DNA from: an uncultured Prevotellaceae bacterium
GTDB taxonomy: Bacteria > Bacteroidota > Bacteroidia > Bacteroidales > Bacteroidaceae
Assembly: GCA_946644025.1 (NCBI GenBank)
Contig: CAMPCG010000084.1
Span: forward strand, 1-9,798
Length of the DNA: 9,798 nt
Reading direction: 5' to 3'
The notes beneath the pieces are model-generated. The model did not search any database. It saw only the letters and a program-made list of their open reading frames with translations, and was not told where the DNA came from. This document shows positions 1 through 6,814 of this stretch, piece by piece (within the stretch, counting starts at the first letter, position 1; each line of letters starts with the position of its first letter). A program made the translations under genes and the position numbers.

Positions 1-19
1 ATTTATTGTTTTTTTCGTT

Positions 20-106
20 TTTATCGTTATTTCGTTATAACGTTATTTCGTGATGACGTTATTTCGTGATTTCGTGATGTCGTGATAACGTTATTTCGTG
101 ATGTCG
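20..106. repeat. Degenerate short tandem repeats spanning the stop of the leftmost GH32 gene
   Basis: The 15-mer acgttatttcgtgat occurs exactly at 40-54, 56-70 and 88-102. A longer 19-base identity links 37-55 and 85-103, the 14-mer atttcgtgatgtcg occurs at 69-82 and 93-106, and a partial copy lies at 25-38. The self-complementary 10-mer ataacgttat occurs at 37-46 and 85-94. The stop codon of the GH32 gene (91-93) and its last four codons (Asp-Ile-Thr-Lys) lie inside the rightmost copy, so the array looks like duplicated 3' coding sequence. The short palindromes are too weak for me to call a terminator, although the minus strand becomes A-rich toward position 1. Confidence 0.75.
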
Positions 107-1794
107 AAGATGGTGGCCTTGCCACCCTTCACCTTAATTATATTATAGGGCTCAGAGGGGAAGACGAGGTTGGTCATGGCCATGCTGCCGTCGGCACTGA
201 AGGCCTCGATGCTGCAGCGGTCGATGAACAGGCGCAGCTGGCGGACGGCACCATACGTGGGGGCCGTGGTGACGCAGGGGAAGGCCTCGCTGAACGACGT
301 GTCGCCGCTCTTGGTGCGGTCCATGGCGAACTCCTGCTCCTGTGCGTCGTAGGTCATCACGACGCGCTCGCCCTTCATGTTGCTCAGCTCGATGGTGCAC
401 GTGCCCTTCACGTCGACCACGATCTCGCAGGTCTCCGTGGGCTTCTTCACCTTGGCGCCGCGCAGGGCCGCCATCTCGGGCGAGGGCGTGCTGGTCAGGA
501 TGGTCTCGCCGCCGACGGTCTTCAGTCCGAGGTCGCGGGGCAGGCCGTTGGCCGAGCGGAACTGGCGCGTGGGCACCTGGTTGGCATACTGCCAGTTCGA
601 CATCCAGGGCAGTGCGACGATGCGTCCTTCGGGTGCTCCGTGGAAGGTGACGGTGGCATAGTGGTCCTTGCCGTAGTCCATCCACTTGGTCTCCGACGGG
701 CTGTCTTCGCACGTAAACTTATGGCCGTCGAACTGGCCCACGAAGTACTGCGTGGCCGAGCCGCCGAAGGGTCCGCCCGGGTTGATGTTGAGCAGAAGCA
801 CCCACTTGGTCGTCTCGTAGGCGGACTGCTTGGCCGAAAGCGTGAGGGGGAACAGGTCAGGGCACTCCCAGACACCACCATGACAGCCATATTCGCGGCC
901 GAACGAGCTCTCGAACTGCCACTGCTTCAGGTCCTTCGAACTGTAGAACTGCACCTCCTGGCCGACGGCCAGCACGACAATCCAGCGCTGCGTCGGCTCG
1001 TACCAGAACACCTTCGGGTCGCGGAAGTCGGGCGCATTCTGCGTGATGACGGGGTTGCCGGCATACTTCGTGAACGTCTGTCCGCCGTCCTTCGAGTAGG
1101 CAATGCTCTGCGTCTGGGCTGAGCCGGCCGAGGTGTACATGGCGATGACAGCTCCGGGGCCGAAGCCTGCCGTGCCCTGCTTGTCGACGATGGCGCTGCC
1201 CGAGAAGATGGCGCCCAGCCAGTCGGCCTCGATGGCCAGCGGCTGTGCCTCCCAGTGGATGAGGTCGCGCGAGGTGGAGTGTCCCCACGTCATGTTCTCC
1301 CACTGCGATCCGTAGGGGTTAAACTGATAATAAAGGTGCCAGACACCGTCCTTATAGAACATGCCGTTGGGGTCGTTCATCCATCCGTAGAGCGGGGTGT
1401 GGTGATAGGCCGGGCGGAAGTGCTCGCGGTTCTGCGTGTCGAACGTGTCGCTGTATTTCATCTCGCGCCAGCAGGCGAAGTCCTTCAGCGGGCCCGTCTG
1501 ACGGCGGTCGCCGTGGAAGGTGATGTCGAGCAGGCGCATGCCCTTCTTCAGCTGCAGCGGCACGTAGTAGTCAACCTTGTCTACGGCCAGCCGCACGTTA
1601 AGGCGCTGCATGAGCTCGTTGCTGTCGTCCAGCACGCAGATGTTGGCAATCTCTTCCTTCTCCTGGACGGGCAGCAGGAGATACTTCTGTCCCTGCTGCA
1701 GTCGCAGCATGCTGTGGTTGTCGCCCAGGATTTCCTGCGCGGCGGCACCCATGCACATGGCCATCATGGCAATCAGTGTCAATAGTTTTTTCAT
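91..1794 (-). CDS. Secreted GH32 exo-fructosidase (fructanase/levanase) with N-terminal DUF4980 domain
   Basis: This 567-residue protein should hydrolyse terminal fructose from fructo-oligosaccharides or sucrose in the periplasm. A Sec signal peptide is visible (residues 1-19, basic MKK then a hydrophobic stretch, likely cleaved in AAA|QE) and there is no lipobox. Residues about 20-125 match the position and style of the DUF4980 domain found ahead of Bacteroidota GH32 enzymes. The five-bladed propeller starts near 126 and carries all the family signatures: WMNDPNG at 138-144 (nucleophile Asp141), YQFNP at 156-160, WGH at 170-172, FRDP at 257-260 (stabiliser Asp259) and WECPDL at 309-314 (acid/base Glu310). 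A C-terminal beta-sandwich follows from about 430. The start at 1794 gives a clean signal peptide. The gene is separated from the upstream operon by a long non-coding gap and has its own promoter-like sequence. It resembles BT1759/BT3082-type enzymes; the linkage preference (levan or inulin) cannot be read from sequence. Confidence 0.95.
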   Translation of the reverse strand: MKKLLTLIAMMAMCMGAAAQEILGDNHSMLRLQQGQKYLLLPVQEKEEIANICVLDDSNELMQRLNVRLAVDKVDYYVPLQLKKGMRLLDITFHGDRRQTGPLKDFACWREMKYSDTFDTQNREHFRPAYHHTPLYGWMNDPNGMFYKDGVWHLYYQFNPYGSQWENMTWGHSTSRDLIHWEAQPLAIEADWLGAIFSGSAIVDKQGTAGFGPGAVIAMYTSAGSAQTQSIAYSKDGGQTFTKYAGNPVITQNAPDFRDPKVFWYEPTQRWIVVLAVGQEVQFYSSKDLKQWQFESSFGREYGCHGGVWECPDLFPLTLSAKQSAYETTKWVLLLNINPGGPFGGSATQYFVGQFDGHKFTCEDSPSETKWMDYGKDHYATVTFHGAPEGRIVALPWMSNWQYANQVPTRQFRSANGLPRDLGLKTVGGETILTSTPSPEMAALRGAKVKKPTETCEIVVDVKGTCTIELSNMKGERVVMTYDAQEQEFAMDRTKSGDTSFSEAFPCVTTAPTYGAVRQLRLFIDRCSIEAFSADGSMAMTNLVFPSEPYNIIKVKGGKATIFDITK

Positions 1795-1838
1795 TCCTGA
1801 TGTTCGGTTTTTAGTTATTCGTTAATGGATTTCTGCCG

Positions 1839-1870
1839 CAAAATTACGTTTTTCTTCCTTTTTATGCAAT
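1839..1870 (-). promoter_or_regulatory. Bacteroidota-type promoter for the leftmost GH32 gene
   Basis: On the minus strand TAATTTTG (1846-1839) matches the Bacteroidota -7 consensus TAnnTTTG exactly. ATTG (1870-1867) sits 20 bases upstream in the place of the -33 TTTG element. Transcription would start near 1833, giving a leader of about 40 bases before the ATG at 1794. No Shine-Dalgarno of useful spacing is seen, which is usual in this phylum. The start site is inferred from the consensus. Confidence 0.65.
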
Positions 1871-1892
1871 AAAAAATGATACATAATCTAAT

Positions 1893-1938
1893 AAAAAACG
1901 TTCATTGCATCATTTTTGTTGTGCAATGAACGATTTTT
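1893..1938 (-). terminator. Inverted repeat with A/T flanks: likely bidirectional terminator or operator dyad
   Basis: A perfect 11-base inverted repeat (cgttcattgca at 1899-1909, tgcaatgaacg at 1922-1932) encloses a 12-base loop. After one mismatch, five more A-T pairs extend it (1893-1897 with 1934-1938). Read on the minus strand, the stem is followed by six T residues; read on the plus strand, by five. This is the form of an intrinsic terminator and would stop transcripts of the upstream five-gene operon before the promoter at 1839-1870. The stem is only moderately GC-rich, and its half-site TGCAAT recurs at 1865-1870 over the -33 element, so an operator role is also possible. Confidence 0.55.
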
Positions 1939-2189
1939 CCGCTTCCGATTGTTTCATTCGCGCAGACGGACGCCGAAATTGCCGCGGGCGGCGGATTATT
2001 TACGAATTTTGTTTACATCGCATGGTCAGTACGGCGGAGAAGCGGTGCTTTTCGACCCGAGAAGCGGTGCTTTTTCATCCGAAAAGCACCCCTTCTTTCA
2101 TCGAAAAGCACCGCTTCGCTGATTGCGTTCCGTGAATCGTTTGATTTTCAGTCGGTTATATAATCAACAGAAAATATTGCGAATTTATT
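1939..2189. other. Non-coding gap between two GH32 genes
   Basis: No gene is supported here. The plus-strand reading frames across it (1905-2135 and 1916-2122) have low-complexity, repeat-derived sequence and no recognisable domain. The stretch holds the nested hairpin at 2039-2117. The part next to the stop of the upstream GH32 gene (2118-2189) is AT-rich with no clear hairpin, and 1939-2038 contains only a weak GC-rich short palindrome near 1981-1992. Confidence 0.6.
2039..2117. repeat. Four-copy nested inverted repeat forming a long double hairpin
   Basis: The motif GAAGCGGTGCTTTTCGA occurs at 2039-2055. It recurs in the same direction at 2061-2076 (last bases differ), inverted at 2081-2095 (one internal mismatch) and inverted at 2101-2117 (identical to the first copy over 17 bases). 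The order +,+,-,- nests exactly: copy 1 pairs with copy 4 and copy 2 with copy 3, leaving 5-base internal loops on each side and a small apical loop. As RNA this folds into an almost continuous stem of about 79 bases, 73 bases after the stop of the upstream GH32 gene. It may act as a 3'-end or mRNA-stability structure, or be a dispersed REP/MITE-like element. No T-run follows on either strand, so a simple intrinsic terminator is less likely. Confidence 0.85.
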
Positions 2190-3704
2190 TTACATATATT
2201 CCGGCCAGATGCTCTGCAGGGGCCATACGTCGAGCGAATAGTCGGAGCCGCGGTTGAGGGCCGTCAGCTCTACGCCCGTCTGGTCGTCGGCAGCGAAGGT
2301 GGCGAGCGAGAAGACGCTGGTGCCGTCCTCCGAGAAAATCTCCACGCAGCACTTGTCGACAAAGATGTGCAGCTTCAGCCGACCGTCGACGGGTGCCACG
2401 CGGTCGTGACAGGTATGGCGGAACTTCACCATCTCGAAGTCGGCCACCTGCGTGCGGTCGACCACGAGCGAGTGGCTCTCCGTGTCGTAGGTCACGGCCA
2501 ACTTGCGGCCGCCGCCCACGCAGAGGTTCAGTCCCAGCGTGTTGCTCACGCCGGTGCTGAGGCTCAGCTCCGCCTCAAAGACGTTGCCCAGTGCGGCAAG
2601 ATCCTTCAGCGGCGTGCGCCCCACCCGCAGCCGGCCGCCATAGTGGCGGCGCTCGCCGCGCAGCTTCGTCAGCTCTGCCTTGGGCCGCTGGGCCAGTCGC
2701 CATTCCCCTTGGGGCGTCTGGCGCAGCGACAGCTCGCGCGGCACCGACCAGAAGCCCTTGCCGTAGGTCGTGGGCAGGTCGCGGCAGTAGCGCCAGTTTG
2801 ACATCCACCCCATCGAGTAGACGCGTCCGCCGAGCGTGCCGTCGAAGTCCTTGAAGGTGCGCGAGGCGTAATAGTCGGGCCCGCAGTCCACGTAGGCACC
2901 CGTCTCGGGCTGCAGACCCTCGGCCTGGAAGGTGCGGCCGTCGAAGTCGCCGACGAAGTACTGCTCGTTGTCCCAGTCGACCGACACCACCAGTACCCAC
3001 TTGCGCTGCCCCTTCATGGGGCCGTTCTCGACGGTGAGCTGCATCAGGTCGGGACATTCGAAGCAGCGGTAGGTGCGGCCGGCCGGGCCGAAGTCGCTGA
3101 GCCACGTCCACTGCTTCAGGTCCTTCGATGCGTAGAAGGCCACCTTGCTCTCCAGCGTCTTGCTGACCACCATGATCCACTGTTGGCTCTCCTCGTGCCA
3201 GATGACGGTGGGGTCGCGGAAGTCCTGATAGCCGATGTCGAGCACGGGGTTGCCGTCGTAGTAGCTGAAGGAGCGGCCGTGGTCGTGGCTGACGGTGAGC
3301 GCCTGCGACTGGTTCTTGCGCTCGGCGTCGTTCAGCGTCAGGCAGGCGATGTAGGCATCTGTGCCGAAGCCCGCCGTGTTCTGCGTGTCGGCCACGACGC
3401 ATCCCGTCCAGCATCCCAGCCCGCGGGGCACGTCGCGATGGACGTGGCGGCTGATCTCGGTGAAGTGCACCAGGTCGGCCGACTCGGCGCAGCCCCACCA
3501 GTAGCAGTGGAACAGTCCCTCGCGGTAGAGGAATCCGCAGGGGTCGCTGATCCATCCGCGGCGGGGGCTGAAATGATACTGGTTGCGATAGTGCTCATGA
3601 TAGAGCTGCGCCGTGTCGGCTGTCGCTGTCATGGGCTGAGAAAAAGATTGTGATGGCAGTATGGCTGCCATCACAATCATGAGTTTTCTTAAGACATTGT
3701 TCAT
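2190..3704 (-). CDS. Secreted GH32 fructan hydrolase with divergent active-site segment
   Basis: This 504-residue protein is a GH32 enzyme, expected to act on fructo-oligosaccharides in the periplasm. A Sec signal occupies residues 1-22 (cleavage likely SFS|Q), with no lipobox cysteine and no DUF4980 domain. The catalytic triad is in place: Asp54 in WISDPCG (51-57), Asp164 in FRDP (162-165) and Glu216 in ECPDL (216-220). WMSNW at 300-304 and the beta-sandwich from about 350 also match the family. Compared with the GH32 at 91-1794, both asparagines of WMNDPNG are replaced (Ser, Cys), and 13 residues carrying YQFNP are missing, so HxY runs straight into WWGCAESADLVH (69-80). The histidine of WGH is Cys72. 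The gene starts 13 bases after the preceding GH32 stop, so it is the last gene of the operon. GH32 membership is secure; substrate and activity are not. Confidence 0.93.
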   Translation of the reverse strand: MNNVLRKLMIVMAAILPSQSFSQPMTATADTAQLYHEHYRNQYHFSPRRGWISDPCGFLYREGLFHCYWWGCAESADLVHFTEISRHVHRDVPRGLGCWTGCVVADTQNTAGFGTDAYIACLTLNDAERKNQSQALTVSHDHGRSFSYYDGNPVLDIGYQDFRDPTVIWHEESQQWIMVVSKTLESKVAFYASKDLKQWTWLSDFGPAGRTYRCFECPDLMQLTVENGPMKGQRKWVLVVSVDWDNEQYFVGDFDGRTFQAEGLQPETGAYVDCGPDYYASRTFKDFDGTLGGRVYSMGWMSNWRYCRDLPTTYGKGFWSVPRELSLRQTPQGEWRLAQRPKAELTKLRGERRHYGGRLRVGRTPLKDLAALGNVFEAELSLSTGVSNTLGLNLCVGGGRKLAVTYDTESHSLVVDRTQVADFEMVKFRHTCHDRVAPVDGRLKLHIFVDKCCVEIFSEDGTSVFSLATFAADDQTGVELTALNRGSDYSLDVWPLQSIWPEYM

Positions 3705-3717
3705 ACTGAAGCAGGGT

Positions 3718-5316
3718 TCAATAGCTCGACACCTTCACGTCGCTCACTGTGACCGTGCCGCCGTAGCTGTTGACCGACCAGCAGTTCTTGTAGATGCCGT
3801 AGATGCGCTGCGTGTAGCCATAGACGCCGTTGATGTACATCGTCACGACGGAGTTGTCGGTGTAGATGCTGACGTTGTAGACGTTGTCAGCCGGACGGGG
3901 GAAGATGTAGCCGTCGATGCCCTCGACGAAGCCACGGCCCTCGCTGCCCTCCTGCTCGAAGTTGATCTTGCGGCGGCCGTTGGCCCACTCGGGATTGACC
4001 ATCAGCGTGTAGTAGCGCGTGGCGTCGGTGCCGCGGCAGAAGGAGACGCCGAAGCGGTCGCCCTCGCCCTCGGTGCGCACCGTGAACGAGATGTGGTTGT
4101 GCGAGCCCAGGCGGTTGTAGAGCACGTAGGCACCCTCGCCCGAGAGGCGGCCGTCGGCATAGCCCTGGCTGGCCATCACCTTCACCTCCTGCTGCTTGGC
4201 GTACTTGGCAGCCATGGCGGGCACCTCGCCCACGGTGAGCGTGCCGTCCTCGTGCTGCACCAGGCGGTGGCAGACGAGTGCGCCAGACCAGTTGGGCTCA
4301 CCCTCGGCTCCCACGGCCATGTTCTTGTCGTGGAAGGTCGAGCCCGTGCGGAAGGGGCACCATCCCCAGATGTAGCGCTCCTTGCCGTCGGAGGCCGTCT
4401 TGCCGGCATAGAAGGCGCGGCTGTCGAGCACGCCCTCCTTGTCGTCGCGGGGCCAGTTGGCACCCGGGTCGTCGAAGCAGCGGCGCAGGCCCTCGAAGGA
4501 CGTGGCCATCATGTACTTCACCTTGCGGCTCCAGGGGGCACGGTAGGCCTCGCTGTAGACGAGATACCACCAGTCGCCCATCTTGAACACGTCGGGACAT
4601 TCGCACATGCGGTCCCACACCATGTTGAAGCCACCCTCGCAGGTCCAGTCCTTCAGGTTCTGCGACTTGAAGTAGGCGAAGCGGTTCTTGCTGGTGATGA
4701 CCATGTAGTAGGTGTCGCCGTCCTGGAACACCTGCGGGTCGCGGAAGTCCTGGCCGGAGAATCCGTAGTCGGGGCCGTTGAGGCGCCATGCGCGGTCCTT
4801 GGTCCAGGTCTTGAAGTCGCGCGACGTGGCACGCATGACCACCTGGCGGTTGGTGCAGCGGGCGTTCTCGCCGGTGTAGTAGATGTAGTAGAGGTCGTCC
4901 TTCTCGCTGTAGACGGCGCATCCCGTGCCGAGCGCGGCGTCCTGCTCGTCGATGTTCTGTCCGGTGGGGATGAGCTCACCGAGCGACTCGTAGTTGCAGC
5001 CGTCCTTCGTGCTCACAGCCCAGATGGGGTGGAAGAAGTCGCCGTTGTTGTTGTAGTCCTGCAGATAGAGCACCTTGAAGTCGCCGGCCTTCTTGTCGTA
5101 GAAGGGCATGGGGTCGCCGATGCGTCCCAGGGCGTGCTTGTAGTAGGTCGAGAAGGCGTCCTCAGTGTCGTCGTTGACCTGGGTGAACGTCTCGGTGGTG
5201 CCGGCCCAGTCCTTCTGGGGGTCGCCGACGAAGTCGTCGTCGCTGCAGCTTGCCGTGGCTGCGGCGATGCCGCAGCCCATCAGGCAAGAGGTCAGGATAT
5301 TGATGAATTTTTTCAT
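3718..5316 (-). CDS. Surface GH32 lipoprotein, endo-levanase-like (BT1760 type)
   Basis: This 532-residue protein probably cleaves levan internally at the cell surface to make oligosaccharides for SusC/SusD import. It has a lipoprotein signal with lipidated Cys24 (TASC) followed by Ser-Asp-Asp-Asp, the acidic pattern linked to surface export in Bacteroidota. The GH32 triad is recognisable in divergent form: Asp68 in GDPMPFYD (67-74, replacing WMNDPNG), Asp193 in FRDP (191-194) and Glu239 in CECPDVF (238-244). A lectin-like beta-sandwich follows from about 380 to the end. The start lies 9 bases after the stop of the DUF4960 gene, and the next GH32 gene begins 13 bases after this stop. Gene order SusC-SusD-DUF4960-GH32 lipoprotein copies the B. 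thetaiotaomicron levan locus, which is the main reason to favour endo-levanase over inulinase. A plus-strand frame covering the same DNA is a shadow. Confidence 0.88.
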   Translation of the reverse strand: MKKFINILTSCLMGCGIAAATASCSDDDFVGDPQKDWAGTTETFTQVNDDTEDAFSTYYKHALGRIGDPMPFYDKKAGDFKVLYLQDYNNNGDFFHPIWAVSTKDGCNYESLGELIPTGQNIDEQDAALGTGCAVYSEKDDLYYIYYTGENARCTNRQVVMRATSRDFKTWTKDRAWRLNGPDYGFSGQDFRDPQVFQDGDTYYMVITSKNRFAYFKSQNLKDWTCEGGFNMVWDRMCECPDVFKMGDWWYLVYSEAYRAPWSRKVKYMMATSFEGLRRCFDDPGANWPRDDKEGVLDSRAFYAGKTASDGKERYIWGWCPFRTGSTFHDKNMAVGAEGEPNWSGALVCHRLVQHEDGTLTVGEVPAMAAKYAKQQEVKVMASQGYADGRLSGEGAYVLYNRLGSHNHISFTVRTEGEGDRFGVSFCRGTDATRYYTLMVNPEWANGRRKINFEQEGSEGRGFVEGIDGYIFPRPADNVYNVSIYTDNSVVTMYINGVYGYTQRIYGIYKNCWSVNSYGGTVTVSDVKVSSY

Positions 5317-5325
5317 AATGGCTTC

Positions 5326-6723
5326 TTATTTCGTTAGGTAATTGATTGCGTTCTTCGTGATGATGGCAATATTCTTGTGGAAGTTCTCCACGTAGCCAGC
5401 CTCATAGGTGTAGGAATACCAGTCGTAGCAGCCGGAGCCGATGCAGATGATGCCGCCGCGGCCGTCGCGGGCAGGATACTCCCATGCCACCACGGCGCCG
5501 TCGCCGCCCACACCGAGGATCTTGCCGCCCGTGCGGGCCTCCCATGCAGCGTGGTTGTCATAGCCGCCCCAGTCGGTGCCGATGTGATACTGTGCCGTCG
5601 AGTTGGTGATGTGGTAGCCGGCATCCGTGCAGTAGACGCGGTTGGGGTCGTCGCCCTGAATGATGCCCTGCCAGAGCGGATGGCCGTTCTGTCCGGCGAA
5701 CATGCTGAACTCCCACGGGCCGCCGCAGAGCTCGGCACCGTCCTCGTTCTGTCCCCAGCAGTTGTTAGGCGTGGTCCACTCGTCGTCGCCGGTCACGCCG
5801 ATGAACGACGGCAGGTTGGTGGCATAGCGGGTGAGGAACATCGAGCCGCCGTTCTCGTAGAACGTGCGCAGCTGGTTCTTGGCAGCCAGGGCCTCGGGAG
5901 CGTTGGCCACGAAGGCGTCATGGCCGTCGACGCCACCGTCCTTATGGTAGTGCCACCAGATGATCTTGCACTCCGAGAGGTCGATCATCTCCGACTGGAT
6001 GTCGGCAAACGAGGCATACATCGACTCGGCGACGTTGGCCAGCATCCACTGGCAGGCGGCTCCGGCCTCGGGGTCGAGACCCGACATGTCGCTGGCGGCG
6101 CCGACGAAGAGGGCCTTGGGCTTGCCGATGGCAATGACGCTGACGACATACTCCGAGCGGGCCGTGTTGTTCACGACGGTGTACGTGACGGGCTGCGAGA
6201 AGTCGACGGCCTGGCCGCTGAGCGGGCTGACGGTGGCATTGGCCGACACCTCGATGGTGGGCACGATGCTGGTCACGTCGACCGATCCGGGCACGTAGAC
6301 GGTGATGGTCTTGGCCTCTTCGTCGATGATGCCGGTGTAGATCTCGTTAGCCACGAAGTGGAGGATGCGGGCCTCGTCGTGGAGCACGCTGATGTTCCAG
6401 TTCAGGTAGAGGTCGTTGTTCGTGACGCGGATGGTCTGGGCAGCGTCCATGTTGAGCACCTGGCCCACGGCGATGTCGGCCGTGGCGCCTTCCGACACGC
6501 GGAGGCTGGTCACCTTCATCCCGGAGCAGGGCGTGCCCTCGGGCAGCCGCACCACGATGCTGCGCGATGCCAGGTCGATGTTGCCGGCATAGCCGTCGAG
6601 CGCGATTTCCTCAATCATGCAGTCGCCGCTGAGCCGTAGTGCCGTCTCGTCGTTCTTGTCGCAGGCCGTGAAGGCGAGCAGTGCGACGAGCGCACACATT
6701 ATATAATTACAGATAGTCTTCAT
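5326..6723 (-). CDS. DUF4960 surface glycan-binding lipoprotein (SusE position, BT1761-like)
   Basis: This 465-residue lipoprotein occupies the slot of the surface glycan-binding protein in Sus-type operons and is expected to bind fructan. The signal ends at lipidated Cys21 (FTAC), followed by Asp-Lys-Asn-Asp-Glu, consistent with outer-surface export. Residues about 32-113 and 117-197 look like two beta-sandwich repeats of the DUF5018 type, each with an Ile-Val-Val or Ile-Thr-Val strand followed by Pro. Residues about 201-465 match DUF4960. That part is rich in aromatics that could stack on sugars: WWHYH at 256-260, Trp316, Trp394, and Tyr433/Trp435/Tyr436/Tyr438/Tyr440. It starts 91 bases after the SusD stop and ends 9 bases before the GH32 lipoprotein start. 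Binding is inferred from position and family, as no catalytic motif is recognised. Confidence 0.85.
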   Translation of the reverse strand: MKTICNYIMCALVALLAFTACDKNDETALRLSGDCMIEEIALDGYAGNIDLASRSIVVRLPEGTPCSGMKVTSLRVSEGATADIAVGQVLNMDAAQTIRVTNNDLYLNWNISVLHDEARILHFVANEIYTGIIDEEAKTITVYVPGSVDVTSIVPTIEVSANATVSPLSGQAVDFSQPVTYTVVNNTARSEYVVSVIAIGKPKALFVGAASDMSGLDPEAGAACQWMLANVAESMYASFADIQSEMIDLSECKIIWWHYHKDGGVDGHDAFVANAPEALAAKNQLRTFYENGGSMFLTRYATNLPSFIGVTGDDEWTTPNNCWGQNEDGAELCGGPWEFSMFAGQNGHPLWQGIIQGDDPNRVYCTDAGYHITNSTAQYHIGTDWGGYDNHAAWEARTGGKILGVGGDGAVVAWEYPARDGRGGIICIGSGCYDWYSYTYEAGYVENFHKNIAIITKNAINYLTK

Positions 6724-6780
6724 TGTTGAGAAATGTTTAATTGATTATTTATTGTTGAAAATAGGAAAGCGGTAGCACAT

Positions 6781-6810
6781 TTTTTCACTTTTCACTTTTC
6801 CTTTTCCCCT
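6781..6810 (-). repeat. Heptamer GAAAAGT repeat in the SusD to DUF4960 gap
   Basis: On the minus strand GAAAAGT occurs at 6800-6794 and 6793-6787, with a partial third copy at 6786-6781 and a related GGGGAAAAG just upstream. It lies just after the SusD stop (6815-6817), in the longest gap inside the operon (6724-6814). The rest of that gap is AT-rich leader sequence without a Shine-Dalgarno. A clear hairpin or promoter is not seen, so lower expression of the downstream genes through this gap is only a possibility. Confidence 0.5.
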
Positions 6811-6814
6811 TCTT

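Noticed and set aside
919..939. 21-base identity with 3108-3128 in another GH32 gene
   Set aside because: Both encode the conserved Ser-Lys-Asp-Leu-Lys-Gln-Trp stretch with the same preferred codons; common ancestry and codon bias explain it without recent recombination.
1905..2135. Possible 76-residue plus-strand small protein in the non-coding gap
   Set aside because: Much of its sequence is translation of the four-copy inverted repeat (recurring Glu-Lys/Arg-Cys-Phe type segments), it crosses the terminator-like dyad, and it has no promoter or plausible start region.
3661..5337. 558-residue open frame on the plus strand antisense to the surface GH32 gene
   Set aside because: It mirrors the GH32 gene in a GC-rich, codon-biased region, is low-complexity (Val, Ala, Leu, Gly, His-rich) and has no domain. 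The minus-strand product has a lipobox and a catalytic triad.
5377..6639. 420-residue plus-strand frame opposite the DUF4960 gene
   Set aside because: Same shadow effect: Val/Ala/Gly/Asp-rich sequence with no motif, and fully inside a well-supported minus-strand gene.
6767..6773. AAGCGGT resembling the core of the nested hairpin motif
   Set aside because: Only seven bases match and there is no inverted partner nearby.
6724..6780. Possible internal promoter before the DUF4960 gene (TATTTTCA on the minus strand)
   Set aside because: It misses two of the six fixed positions of TAnnTTTG and no convincing -33 element was recognised.
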